A stretch of 56,293 nt of DNA from Balneolaceae bacterium. Lineage in GTDB: Bacteria; Bacteroidota; Rhodothermia; Balneolales; Cyclonatronaceae. The notes beneath the pieces were generated by a model. The model ran no database searches and was not told where the DNA came from. It saw only the letters and a program-made list of their open reading frames with translations. Of the stretch, positions 17,924 to 26,855 are shown piece by piece. The position numbers and the translations under genes were made by a program. The DNA is taken from contig RECM01000129.1 in NCBI GenBank assembly GCA_007694035.1, positions 1 through 56,293 of the forward strand, in the 5' to 3' direction. How positions within the stretch are numbered: the first letter of the stretch is position 1; each line of letters starts with the position of its first letter.

Positions 17924-20900
17924 GCCCCCTGAATTCAATATCAGGTTTTCTCATCACGCTACTGCTGATCCTGACCGGATTGGCATCCCCTGTTTGCTTC
18001 GACCTACAGGCTAAATCATATCATCAGGAATCGAGTTCCGCCTCTTTAGACAGTGATCCGGAATTTGATGAGATATTTCTCGAATTCCGGTATCGGAACA
18101 TAATAAATACCTATCTGACTGGCTGGTATTACGAGGATGTATACTTTCTGCCACTTACCGGTCTTTTCAGCATAATGCAGATAGATTACAATTGGGATGC
18201 AGAAAACAACACCCTAACCGGTTTTTACATCGATCAGGACGAGCACTGGTCTTATGCACCGGAATCAGGATTACTATCATTGGGCAGTAATGAATTCAGA
18301 CTTGGCCCAAAAAATGTGTTACACAAGGAAGCAGAGATATTCATGTCGGCCGACGTATTCGGGGAGGTATTTGGCTTGCACTTTACTGTGAATTTTCAGC
18401 GTATGCTTCTCAACCTGTCCACCAATCACACGCTGCCGGCAGAAAGTCTTTCCCTTCGTCGCCGGAATCGCGAAAAGTTGGGTACAGCAACCCCGGAATG
18501 GACCAGGCCGCATTACGACCTTCGCTTTGACCGGCAGCGTGCCATGCTCGGCGGTTTTTTTGCCGATTACAACCTCGCCTGGAACCACTCTGCATTTTCT
18601 GATAACCGCTCTGGCAGGTTTGGATACGGAGCCGAACTCCTTGGCGGCGACATTCAGGGCCACTTCTCATTTTCCAGACACCAAAATGGTACCCGGTACG
18701 ACAGTCGCGACATCCGGTGGCGGTATGTGTTTGATCACAAACAATTGAGCTACATATCGGCCGGCGAAGTTTGGTCGCGCGGGCTTTCATCCCGGTCATT
18801 TTACGGATTGCAACTTAGCAATGAGCCTGTTGAACCCCGCCGCCTCTTCGGCGACTGGCAAATCAAGGGCTATGCAGGCCAGGGTTACGATGTCGAGCTG
18901 TATGTGAACGGCAGATTGATCAGCTACATGAACGCCGATGAGGCAGGGCAATACCGGTTCGATCTGCCGGTAACCTACGGGAGTGCGCTGGTAAATGTGA
19001 GAAAGTACGGCCCTGCAGGCTCTTACAGCGAAGAAAGCCGGCGGGTGAATATATCTTCTGCACTGTTGAGGCCGGGTGAATTTACCTGGCATGCCGATGC
19101 CGGATGGACCAGTCGCGCAACCGGTTTCTCGGGATTTGAAAAAGGGGAATTTATGACACAGGTTTCGACCGGTTTCGGAATAAACGACCGGCTGACTGTG
19201 CGTACCGGTGTAGAATATTTTGAACGCAACCCGCTGCCTGTTGTTTATGCCACAGCCAGTGCACGGGTACTCGATCAGTACATTCTGGGCAGCGAGGTAG
19301 TACCCGGGCATTACTACCGGGCATCGGGTTATGTGCAATATCCCGGTCTTACATCATTCCAATTCACTGCCGCATCGTGGAATGAGAATAGCCTGTATAA
19401 TCTGGCCGGTATTCGAAATGAGGTTCAGGCTTCATTCTTCCTGCCTCTCATTCAGGGCCGAACACCTCTTAGCTATCGCCTTGGCGTCTCGCGAAATACC
19501 TACCGGAATCTGAACATTTGGCACTTCGACACCGGGTTGAATGCACGTTATCACAGATTCAATCTGCAGGCCGGATACCGTGAGATGATTTTCAACGGAG
19601 CTGCCGGCCCGATCCGGCAAAACCGTACAGCTTCTGCCGGTTTACTTTACCTGTTCGAAAACCGTTCAGGTATACCGGTTTTCTTGCGGTCAATCATGCT
19701 CAGAACCGATTTGCGTTACGCAATCCAGCAGCAACGCATGGAGAGCATTTCGATCGGAATCGATCGCCAGATCGGCCGTTATGGCCGCGTTAGCACCAGC
19801 ATGGAGCGCAATTATGCCCGAAGAGGTAATTTCTTTGCCCTCTCCATCACATTTGATTTTCCCCAGGCCCGCACTACAGGCAGTGTGAGATCCGGCCGGA
19901 ACGAAACTCATTTCTACCAGCAGATACAGGGCTCCGTCGGTTACGACAAAGGTTTCAATCGTCTGGTCTTCGACAATCGCCAGAATGTGGGCCAGGCCGG
20001 TGCAGCCATTCGCATGATAGTCGACGATGGCAATGAACCGGGAACTGCAAAAAATGGCAAGTCTTCACTAATTCCAGCCAATGCCATCCGATTCCACCAG
20101 ACCACCAATTCGCGCACGCATGACGACGGAATCAATCGTGTAACACACCTTATGCCCTACACACGCTACAGTATTGAGATTCTTACAGACCGGATTAAGA
20201 ACCCGCATCTTATTCCCGAATTCACCGAATTTTCGTTCGTTACCGATCCTAACGGATTTAAAAAAATCGACATTCCACTTCTCATGTCGGGCGAAGTGGA
20301 TGGCTCTGTAAGACTTGATGAGTCAATTTCAGGGGCAACCACGGTTAACGGTTTGCGCGTGGTACTTCATAACCTGGAACACAGTACGCGCGACTACCTC
20401 ACAACTTTCTCCGACGGCAGTTTCTACAAACTCGGTGTACGACCTGGCTCTTATCGCATTTACCCCGATTCCGTGCAGACTGCCATACTCGGTCTGATTT
20501 CCGACCCGCCTTATTACGAAATAACGCTTATGGCGAGGGCAGATGGTGACTACGCAGAAGGTCTCGATTTTCAGCTTATGTACCCGGCAGCGACCGATGA
20601 TCTATCCGAAGAATCAGAACCCGGAGATGATGAAACTGCTGCGGCCGAACCGGTGGAATATGGGTTAATGCCTGTTAAATTCTGGCTGGCAACACTGAGC
20701 CCCGACTCGCTCAACATGAAATATTTGGAGAATAACAGTCAATATCTGAAGGTAATGCCTGCTGCGGTAATTGAGCTGACTGGCCGATTATCAGATCCAT
20801 TATTGGCAACTCCTGGAGAAAAACTCCGGTTCAACACTGCTCCAGACCTTGACCAGGAACAAACCGTTTCTGCAGATTCACTTCACATCCGTGAACAAAT

Positions 20901-21390
20901 GCTTACGGTTGCACAGTTCTACACCAACGCCGGGTTTGATCCCCGGTATCTGCGCCTGAACATGAGTACATCTTACTTTATCCCAGGAAATCATTCGGAA
21001 TACCCGTACACAAGCGTTGTTACAACCACAAAACTGACTTCACTGCATCCGGTCATCTTTGCTCTCGATTCCCACGAAATAGAACCCGAATATGAACAGT
21101 TACTCGATGAAAATACAGCTTATCTGCTCATGAACTCAGATGTATCCATTCGCATCGAAGCCTATTCAGACGATGTTGGCAGTCTGGACTACAACCAGTG
21201 GCTCACGGCACGCCGGGCCGCCGCCGTCAGGAACCATTACATCACCCGGGGGATCGATGCCGGCCGCATCATCATCAAGAGCCTTGGCATAGCTGGCAGC
21301 CCGTGCGTACTGCCGTACGAGAGCCAGGGGTGCAGTGTGAACCGCCGGGCCGATACGCTGCTGGTGATAGATGATGAGGATGGTGTATGA
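17920..21390 (+). CDS. Usher-like outer-membrane protein with C-terminal OmpA domain
   Basis: 1156 residues; ushers are usually 750-870. After a signal peptide, residues about 45-170 resemble a small stalk-like domain (VYFLPLTGLFSIMQIDYNWD ... FMSADVFGEVFGLHFTVNF). Residues about 195-660 read as the usher barrel with an inserted plug: GYDVELYVNGRLISYMNADE then AGQYRFDLPVTYGSALVNVR matches the usher V-E-L-Y-V-N-G ... G-x-Y-x-x-D-L-P pattern. A CNA-B/carboxypeptidase-regulatory-like domain follows at about 790-890, then an acidic linker. Residues about 1044-1150 are an OmpA-like peptidoglycan-binding domain (IRIEAYSDDVGSLDYN, ARRAAAVRNHYITRGIDAGR, NRRAD). It should export DUF4402 subunits while tethered to the wall. 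The fusion is the unusual point. Confidence 0.8.
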   Translation: MSPLNSISGFLITLLLILTGLASPVCFDLQAKSYHQESSSASLDSDPEFDEIFLEFRYRNIINTYLTGWYYEDVYFLPLTGLFSIMQIDYNWDAENNTLTGFYIDQDEHWSYAPESGLLSLGSNEFRLGPKNVLHKEAEIFMSADVFGEVFGLHFTVNFQRMLLNLSTNHTLPAESLSLRRRNREKLGTATPEWTRPHYDLRFDRQRAMLGGFFADYNLAWNHSAFSDNRSGRFGYGAELLGGDIQGHFSFSRHQNGTRYDSRDIRWRYVFDHKQLSYISAGEVWSRGLSSRSFYGLQLSNEPVEPRRLFGDWQIKGYAGQGYDVELYVNGRLISYMNADEAGQYRFDLPVTYGSALVNVRKYGPAGSYSEESRRVNISSALLRPGEFTWHADAGWTSRATGFSGFEKGEFMTQVSTGFGINDRLTVRTGVEYFERNPLPVVYATASARVLDQYILGSEVVPGHYYRASGYVQYPGLTSFQFTAASWNENSLYNLAGIRNEVQASFFLPLIQGRTPLSYRLGVSRNTYRNLNIWHFDTGLNARYHRFNLQAGYREMIFNGAAGPIRQNRTASAGLLYLFENRSGIPVFLRSIMLRTDLRYAIQQQRMESISIGIDRQIGRYGRVSTSMERNYARRGNFFALSITFDFPQARTTGSVRSGRNETHFYQQIQGSVGYDKGFNRLVFDNRQNVGQAGAAIRMIVDDGNEPGTAKNGKSSLIPANAIRFHQTTNSRTHDDGINRVTHLMPYTRYSIEILTDRIKNPHLIPEFTEFSFVTDPNGFKKIDIPLLMSGEVDGSVRLDESISGATTVNGLRVVLHNLEHSTRDYLTTFSDGSFYKLGVRPGSYRIYPDSVQTAILGLISDPPYYEITLMARADGDYAEGLDFQLMYPAATDDLSEESEPGDDETAAAEPVEYGLMPVKFWLATLSPDSLNMKYLENNSQYLKVMPAAVIELTGRLSDPLLATPGEKLRFNTAPDLDQEQTVSADSLHIREQMLTVAQFYTNAGFDPRYLRLNMSTSYFIPGNHSEYPYTSVVTTTKLTSLHPVIFALDSHEIEPEYEQLLDENTAYLLMNSDVSIRIEAYSDDVGSLDYNQWLTARRAAAVRNHYITRGIDAGRIIIKSLGIAGSPCVLPYESQGCSVNRRADTLLVIDDEDGV

Positions 21391-21612
21391 TGATGTAGTA
21401 CCAGAAATAATGATATAAATTGGCAGTACCGTTTTGGCAGTACTGTTGATGTGTACTGGCAGCACTTTCTTCCACAGAAAATGTGCCGCAATATCCATTG
21501 AATTGTAACAGACCCGGAGTGAAAAGCGGTTGTTAAAACAAAAGATTAAAGACAATTTTATCTTTTATTAATTTTCTGTACATTACCTGCGGATTATGAA
21601 AAACCCGCACCC

Positions 21613-21993
21613 ATGCATACCCTCAAACTCCGCATCTACTCCCTGATCTTCCTCTGCAGCCTGCTTACCGGGCTCATCCAGCCTGTGCTGCCCCTGATCG
21701 GGTACTATACTTTTCAGGAAAGCATTATTGAGCTGTTCTGCGTGAACAAGGATGTGCCGGAGATGGAATGCGACGGGTTTTGCTACCTCAAGGGCCAGAT
21801 CGAACAGCAGCAAAACGACGCGGCCAGATCGCCCGTAAACCTGCTGAACCTCGACGATCTCCCCCTGCTCACCGTACCGGTAACCGCCGAAAGCGCCCTG
21901 CTCTACCCCGACCGGATCTCCGTCAACACGTTACCATCCGCCTTTCTCACATCCCTTCCCTCCCCCGGCATATTTCATCCCCCGCAGGCCTGA
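21613..21993 (+). CDS. Small Cys-rich membrane-anchored or exported protein
   Basis: 126 residues. One hydrophobic segment (LRIYSLIFLCSLLTGLIQPVLPLIGYY) is followed by ELFCVNKDVPEMECDGFCYL: three cysteines with Met and acidic residues, then a Gln-rich charged stretch and a low-complexity tail. Similar short proteins with C-V-N-K-D-x-P-E-x-x-C-x-G-x-C-Y-L are common in Bacteroidota beside metal-related TonB receptors; I recall this from general knowledge. The cysteines could bind a metal such as copper. It precedes a YtkA-like lipoprotein and a copper-type TonB receptor and probably shares their operon. Confidence 0.7.
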   Translation: MHTLKLRIYSLIFLCSLLTGLIQPVLPLIGYYTFQESIIELFCVNKDVPEMECDGFCYLKGQIEQQQNDAARSPVNLLNLDDLPLLTVPVTAESALLYPDRISVNTLPSAFLTSLPSPGIFHPPQA

Positions 21994-22159
21994 CGACCGG
22001 CACTCCCTGCACTTCTGATGCAAATTTCCGCCCGTTCCGGCTTAACAGCATATATATCCGCCCGGATAACCGTCCACGCCTGACTATGCTCCGTGGAGGC
22101 ATTCCGCCCTTGCGCCGGGGTCAGGCGGTCAACCCTTTTCAAATCAATACCGAAATACC

Positions 22160-22969
22160 ATGAATACACTGCAATCACATATTATCCTCATCATCATTTT
22201 CGCGTTCTCGGGCCTGCTCATTTCCGGCTGCGATCTGAATACGAACAATCCCGATCCGGTCGACGACCTGTTCGAGCTGGCCACCTCAACCATCGATAAT
22301 TACACGGTAACCGTTTACACCACTGATCCGGTAAGCGTGGGCTACAACCTGCTCTATTTTGATGTGAAGCGGGGGGCAAACGACCGGCTGAGTTCCGCCG
22401 AAATAACAGTAACCCCGCTTATGGACATGGGCGCGCACTCGCACTCATCCCCGGTATGGCAGCCCGGGTCCGAAAGGGATGCCTTCTACCAGCTGTTCGG
22501 CGGCGCGTTTATCGCAACCATGCCCTCAGGCGACATGGGCACCTGGCAGCTCATCATCGATGTAACCGATCCGCAGACCGGTACCTCCTTCAGCCTGCCG
22601 GTGGATGTAACCGTAGCGCAGTCGACCAGGGTAAAAGTGTTTACCGCATCCAATGAACAGCGCTACATCCTCACCTGGATCCAGCCGGCCGAACCCAAAG
22701 TCGGGTCCAACAACCTTACAGTAACCCTGCACCGGCGCGAATCGATGATGAGCTTCCCCGCCGTTGATGACCTGACCATCGAAATCCGGCCGTGGATGGA
22801 GTCGATGGGGCACGGATCAAGCAACAATGAACATCCGGCATCCACCGGGTCCGGCTTTTACCAGGGCAGGGTCAACTTCAACATGAGCGGCGACTGGCGC
22901 GTCTACGTCACGCTCAAAGAAGGCACAGAAAATCTGCATGAAACCTGGTTCGACCTGATGCTGAACTGA
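22160..22969 (+). CDS. YtkA/FixH-like lipoprotein
   Basis: 269 residues. The lipobox is LLISGC (Cys near residue 24). Two copies of a beta domain of the YtkA-like type are visible. The first runs at about 45-145 with ITVTPLMDMGAHSHSSPVW and MPSGDMGTWQLIIDV; the second at about 160-265 with EIRPWMESMGHGSSNNEHP and NMSGDWRVYVTL. Each has the Met/His motif M-x-x-M-G-x-H typical of the family, which often sits with copper or cytochrome-oxidase genes. A role in holding copper at the outer membrane is plausible given the receptor gene just downstream, but it is not proven by sequence. Confidence 0.8.
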   Translation: MNTLQSHIILIIIFAFSGLLISGCDLNTNNPDPVDDLFELATSTIDNYTVTVYTTDPVSVGYNLLYFDVKRGANDRLSSAEITVTPLMDMGAHSHSSPVWQPGSERDAFYQLFGGAFIATMPSGDMGTWQLIIDVTDPQTGTSFSLPVDVTVAQSTRVKVFTASNEQRYILTWIQPAEPKVGSNNLTVTLHRRESMMSFPAVDDLTIEIRPWMESMGHGSSNNEHPASTGSGFYQGRVNFNMSGDWRVYVTLKEGTENLHETWFDLMLN

Positions 22970-23081
22970 CATGCCGCTCAACATACATGCCACTCAACAA
23001 CCTCAGTCGCATGAAACCTTATATGTAAGCACACCTTATCACTTTAACCCCGATATCCGGGAAAACCGGGAGAACCCCGTC

Positions 23082-25310
23082 ATGACACTTACTTCCCTGC
23101 TTTCACTGCTGATGCTGCTGTGGACCGGCCCGCTGCCAAACGGCCCGCTGCCAAACGGGCCGGATACCCTCTCCGGCACCATTTACGACGCCGAAACCCT
23201 CAGGCCGCTTCACGGCGCCCATATAATGGTCCCAAATCTACAGTATACCACCTCATCGGGTGCCGACGGATCCTTCGCGCTTGTCCGGCCCGACTGCCCC
23301 TGCCGCATCCTCATAACGATGACGGGCTACAAAACCCTGGAGATGGACCCCGCCCAGTTCACCGGCACACCGGTCGCGGTTTACCTCGAACCGCGGGCCG
23401 GCCTGTTGAGCGAGGTGGTGATCCGGTCGGCCCCCGTGCCCGACGCATCGCCGCGCAGCTACACAAACTCCTCGCTCGAATCTACCGAGCAGTTCATGCA
23501 GCGCCTGAACGGGCTGTCGATGATCAAACGGGCCAACTACGCCTGGGAACCGTCGCTGCGGGGCATGTCGGACAGCCGCGTGAATGTGCTGATCGACGGC
23601 GTAACGATGGTGTCGGCCTGCGTTGACCGTATGGATCCGGTAACCTCCTACGTGGAGACGGAAAACCTCGAAAAGGTGGATGTGAGCATGGGCAACATCT
23701 CCTTCGAAAACGGGAACCGGCCGGGTGGTTCGGTGAACCTGATCACGGCCCGTCCCGGCTTCGACGCGGGCTTTTACGGCGAGGTCGATGCCGGCTACCA
23801 GCACAACGGTAATGTGCAGAAATACCGGGTGATGTCGGGCTATTCCAACCAACGCAACGCCCTGCAGGCCGCCTTCACCCTGCGGGATGCGGGCAATTTT
23901 ACGGCCGGTGGCGGCGAGCGCCTCGGGCTGTCGGGCTACACCAAAATGAACCTGAAGGTGGATGCGGGCCGCGATTTCGCCGGTGGCAGCCGCAGATGGT
24001 TCACCTGGATCGGCGACCTCGCCCTCGACGCCGGCTACCCCGCCCTCATCATGGATACCGACAAGGCCCGTTCCCACCTCATCAGCTACGAACACGAATG
24101 GCGCAATCCCGGAAGCCTGATCTCCCTGCTCCGGGTTAAGCCCTACCACACCCGGATCGACCACTGGATGAGCGACTACAACCGGGATGTAACCACCCGC
24201 GACGTGATGCCCGGCATGTACATGCCCATGTCCGGCAAAACACGCACCACCGGTATCCGCCTCGAATCGACCCTGATCAGCGGCCGTCACCTGGTACGAG
24301 CCACCATGAACCTGCACCGCCTCAACGCCTTCGCCGATATGCTGATGGAGCCGGTCGACGAGCAGGTGTCGCCCATGTACCTGATCAATATTGGCGACGC
24401 GGTACTGAACAACGCCTACGTTTCGGCCGATCACTCCTGGCTGATGTCGCCGGCCTGGTCGCTCAACACCGGTCTGGCGCTCGACCTGTCGGGCCGGTCG
24501 CTCAACGACCCGGTTGCCGCCGATCTCCTCAGCATCGAATTCCCGGATGCATCCACCGGCAGATTCATAGCCGCTGCCAACTGGAAAGCCGGCCTTCAGT
24601 ACCAGAGTGATGAGGCCTGGGGCATCAGCCTGAACCTGTCGGGCGGGTCGCGCCTGCCCTCGCACATCGAATCGTACGGGTATTACATCTACAACCCGCT
24701 CGACGACCTGTTCTACTTTGGCAACCCCGGGCTTAAGAACGAACAAAGTACCCAGGTTAACCTGTCGGGTTTCCTGAACGGGGATGACCGCCTTTATGGC
24801 ATCGAGGCCTCCCTGTTCGTGAACCATATCCGGAATTATATCGGAGGCAGGGCAACCGGCGATCTGTTTGCGGCTTATACCAATTATGATGCGGCGCTGT
24901 ATGCCGGTGGTGAGGCGGCCGGATATCTGAATCCGTGGCCATCATTCGGCCTCACCTTCGGCCTGGCCGGGGTTTACGCGCAGAACCTGCACCTCGACGA
25001 ACCACTGCCGATGATACCGCCGCTTGAGGCTCATTTCGGCCTGGAGTGGAGGGTCGGCTCCCTCACGCTGGCAGCTCAGGTACGGCACGCGGCCGTTCAG
25101 CGCAGGATCGCATCGGCCACAACGCTCGAAACCCCATCGGAAGCCTTCACCGTAATCGATGTGCGCGGCACCTGGAACCTCCGCCCGGATATTCAGCTCC
25201 GTGCCGGCATCGAAAATATCGCCGATACGCGGTACACCGAACATACCAGCCCGGGCAATTTTCCTTCACCGGGGAGGAATGCACAGGCCCAGATTCTCAT
25301 CCGGTTCTGA
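23082..25310 (+). CDS. TonB-dependent receptor, OprC-like copper importer candidate
   Basis: 742 residues from the ATG at 23082 (an upstream ATG at 22971 is in frame but precedes the natural signal peptide). A carboxypeptidase-regulatory domain follows at about 25-105 (LSGTIYDAETLRPLHGAHI), then the plug (SLRGMSDSRVNVLIDGVTMVSACVDRMDPVTSYVETENLEKVDV) and a 22-strand-type barrel ending in Phe. The plug carries CVDRM (Cys180, Met184) followed by DPVTSYV, and an outer loop carries HWM (His361, Met363). CxxxM with HxM is the copper site known from OprC of Pseudomonas. A perfect in-frame 15-bp duplication in the signal region (23127-23156) gives GPLPNGPLPNGP. Confidence 0.88.
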   Translation: MTLTSLLSLLMLLWTGPLPNGPLPNGPDTLSGTIYDAETLRPLHGAHIMVPNLQYTTSSGADGSFALVRPDCPCRILITMTGYKTLEMDPAQFTGTPVAVYLEPRAGLLSEVVIRSAPVPDASPRSYTNSSLESTEQFMQRLNGLSMIKRANYAWEPSLRGMSDSRVNVLIDGVTMVSACVDRMDPVTSYVETENLEKVDVSMGNISFENGNRPGGSVNLITARPGFDAGFYGEVDAGYQHNGNVQKYRVMSGYSNQRNALQAAFTLRDAGNFTAGGGERLGLSGYTKMNLKVDAGRDFAGGSRRWFTWIGDLALDAGYPALIMDTDKARSHLISYEHEWRNPGSLISLLRVKPYHTRIDHWMSDYNRDVTTRDVMPGMYMPMSGKTRTTGIRLESTLISGRHLVRATMNLHRLNAFADMLMEPVDEQVSPMYLINIGDAVLNNAYVSADHSWLMSPAWSLNTGLALDLSGRSLNDPVAADLLSIEFPDASTGRFIAAANWKAGLQYQSDEAWGISLNLSGGSRLPSHIESYGYYIYNPLDDLFYFGNPGLKNEQSTQVNLSGFLNGDDRLYGIEASLFVNHIRNYIGGRATGDLFAAYTNYDAALYAGGEAAGYLNPWPSFGLTFGLAGVYAQNLHLDEPLPMIPPLEAHFGLEWRVGSLTLAAQVRHAAVQRRIASATTLETPSEAFTVIDVRGTWNLRPDIQLRAGIENIADTRYTEHTSPGNFPSPGRNAQAQILIRF

Positions 25311-25325
25311 ACCAGTAAAAAACTG

Positions 25326-25567
25326 TTAGTATGGCTCAACCGCCTTTGCAGTACGGTTCGGCCGTGTCTGCAGTACGGTTCGACCGCGTCTGTAGTACGG
25401 TTTGGCCGCATCTGCAGTACGGTTCAACTGTGTCGGCAGTCCGGCCCGACTGTGTATGCAGTACGGTTCGACTGTGTTTGCAGTCAGGTCCGGCCGTGTC
25501 TGCAGTCAGGTCCGGCCGTGTCTGCAGTACGGTTCGGCCGTGTCTGCAGTTTGGCTCGTCCGCGTCG
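25326..25567. repeat. Eleven tandem 22-bp repeats after the TonB receptor gene
   Basis: Units begin at 25326 and then every 22 bases to 25546. The consensus is GCAGTACGGTTCGGCCGTGT followed by CT. Units 7 and 8 are identical (GCAGTCAGGTCCGGCCGTGT plus CT). There are no spacers, so it is not a CRISPR array. Because 22 is not a multiple of three, the frame across it (25331-25603) repeats every 66 bases and is not a credible protein. The array starts 16 bases after the receptor stop. The spacing of about two helical turns would place identical sites on one face of the DNA. Confidence 0.85.
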
Positions 25568-25705
25568 GTGAAGATTCAAAATTCCATAACCCCTTTACAA
25601 TAACTCAACAACCAACAGCTCAATAGCCCGACAATTTCTTTTCCATTTTTTTACGATATTGCCTGCTGAACAAAAAAGCGCTTTTACTCTTAAAAACGGA
25701 ATGTT

Positions 25706-26851
25706 ATGAAAAAGAATCAGGAGGCGCTCGGTACAGTCGAGCGTCCGCTGGAGTCGGCCTACGATGACCATCTTGGCCTGGTCGATATCCACCATATTGA
25801 ATTGTATGTGAACAACGCGAAACAGGCGGCCCACTATTATCAGACTGTTTTCGGGTTTGAGGTAATCGGATACAGCGGCCTGGAGACAGGGGTTCGCGAC
25901 CGCGCGTCGTGGTTGCTCGAACAGGGCAACATCCGCATGGTGCTCACATCTCCACTTACCGGCGATTCGCCGATCGCCGAGCACTGCCGTGTGCACGGCG
26001 ACGGGGTACGCGATATTGCCATGGCGGTGAAAAATGTATATACCGCCTACGAAGAGTGTATTAAACGCGGGGCCCGCGGGGTTACCGAACCCGGGGAGAT
26101 ACGCGATGACAACGGTGTGATCGTGCACGCCGCCATTGCCACCTACGGCGATACGATCCACTCGCTGATCGACTCCTCAGGCTACAAAGGCCTGTTCTGG
26201 CCCGGATTTAAAGAGCGGTCCTCACGCATCACCACCGAACCGGTGGGCATTGAGTTTATCGACCACTGTGTGGGCAACGTGGAACTCGGTAAAATGAACG
26301 ACTGGGTCGGGTTTTACCGCGACGTGCTCGGCTTCTCCCAGTACATCCACTTCGACGACAGCGACATCGCCACCGAGTATTCGGCCCTGATGTCGAAAGT
26401 GATGGCCGGCGGGCGCGGTCGCATCAAGTTCCCGATCAATGAGCCCGCCAAAGGCAAGAAAAAGTCACAGATCGAAGAATATCTCGATTTCTACGGAGGT
26501 CCGGGCGTTCAGCACGTGGCCATGCTCACCGGCGACATCCTCGACACCGTATCAAAACTGCAGTCGAAGGGCGTTGAATTCCTGACGGTGCCAACCACCT
26601 ACTACCAGACCCTTACCGACCGTGTGGGCAAAATCGACGAGCGCGTTGAGGACCTCGAACGCCTGGGCATCCTGGTCGACCGCGACGAGGAGGGCTACCT
26701 GCTGCAGATTTTCACCAAACCGGTAAGCGACCGTCCGACCCTGTTCTTTGAGATCATCCAGCGCAAGGGCGCCCGCGGCTTCGGCATCGGCAACTTCAAA
26801 GCCCTATTCGAAGCAATCGAGCGCGAACAAGACAAACGCGGCAATTTGTAA
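25706..26851 (+). CDS. hppD: 4-Hydroxyphenylpyruvate dioxygenase
   Basis: Converts 4-hydroxyphenylpyruvate to homogentisate, the second step of tyrosine degradation. 381 residues, two vicinal-oxygen-chelate domains. The N-terminal one is DIHHIELYVNNAKQAAHYYQ. The C-terminal catalytic one holds the three iron ligands: His in EFIDHCVGNVE, His in GVQHVAMLTGDI and Glu in LFFEIIQRKGARGFG. The C-terminal helix GNFKALFEAIEREQ closes the site in this family. hmgA follows after 221 bases of repeat-rich DNA, so the pair may form an operon or be expressed separately. Confidence 0.97.
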   Translation: MKKNQEALGTVERPLESAYDDHLGLVDIHHIELYVNNAKQAAHYYQTVFGFEVIGYSGLETGVRDRASWLLEQGNIRMVLTSPLTGDSPIAEHCRVHGDGVRDIAMAVKNVYTAYEECIKRGARGVTEPGEIRDDNGVIVHAAIATYGDTIHSLIDSSGYKGLFWPGFKERSSRITTEPVGIEFIDHCVGNVELGKMNDWVGFYRDVLGFSQYIHFDDSDIATEYSALMSKVMAGGRGRIKFPINEPAKGKKKSQIEEYLDFYGGPGVQHVAMLTGDILDTVSKLQSKGVEFLTVPTTYYQTLTDRVGKIDERVEDLERLGILVDRDEEGYLLQIFTKPVSDRPTLFFEIIQRKGARGFGIGNFKALFEAIEREQDKRGNL

Positions 26852-26855
26852 AACA

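Noticed and set aside
23253-24827. 524-residue minus-strand open frame inside the TonB receptor gene
   Set aside because: It is an antisense shadow caused by GC-rich codon use; the plus-strand gene has clear family motifs.
25326-25567. Repeat array as a CRISPR
   Set aside because: Units are head-to-tail with no unique spacers, 22 bases long and degenerate, and no cas gene is near.
25331-25603. 90-residue open frame across the 22-bp repeats
   Set aside because: The protein is only the three-frame reading of a 22-base repeat; no start signal and no known fold.
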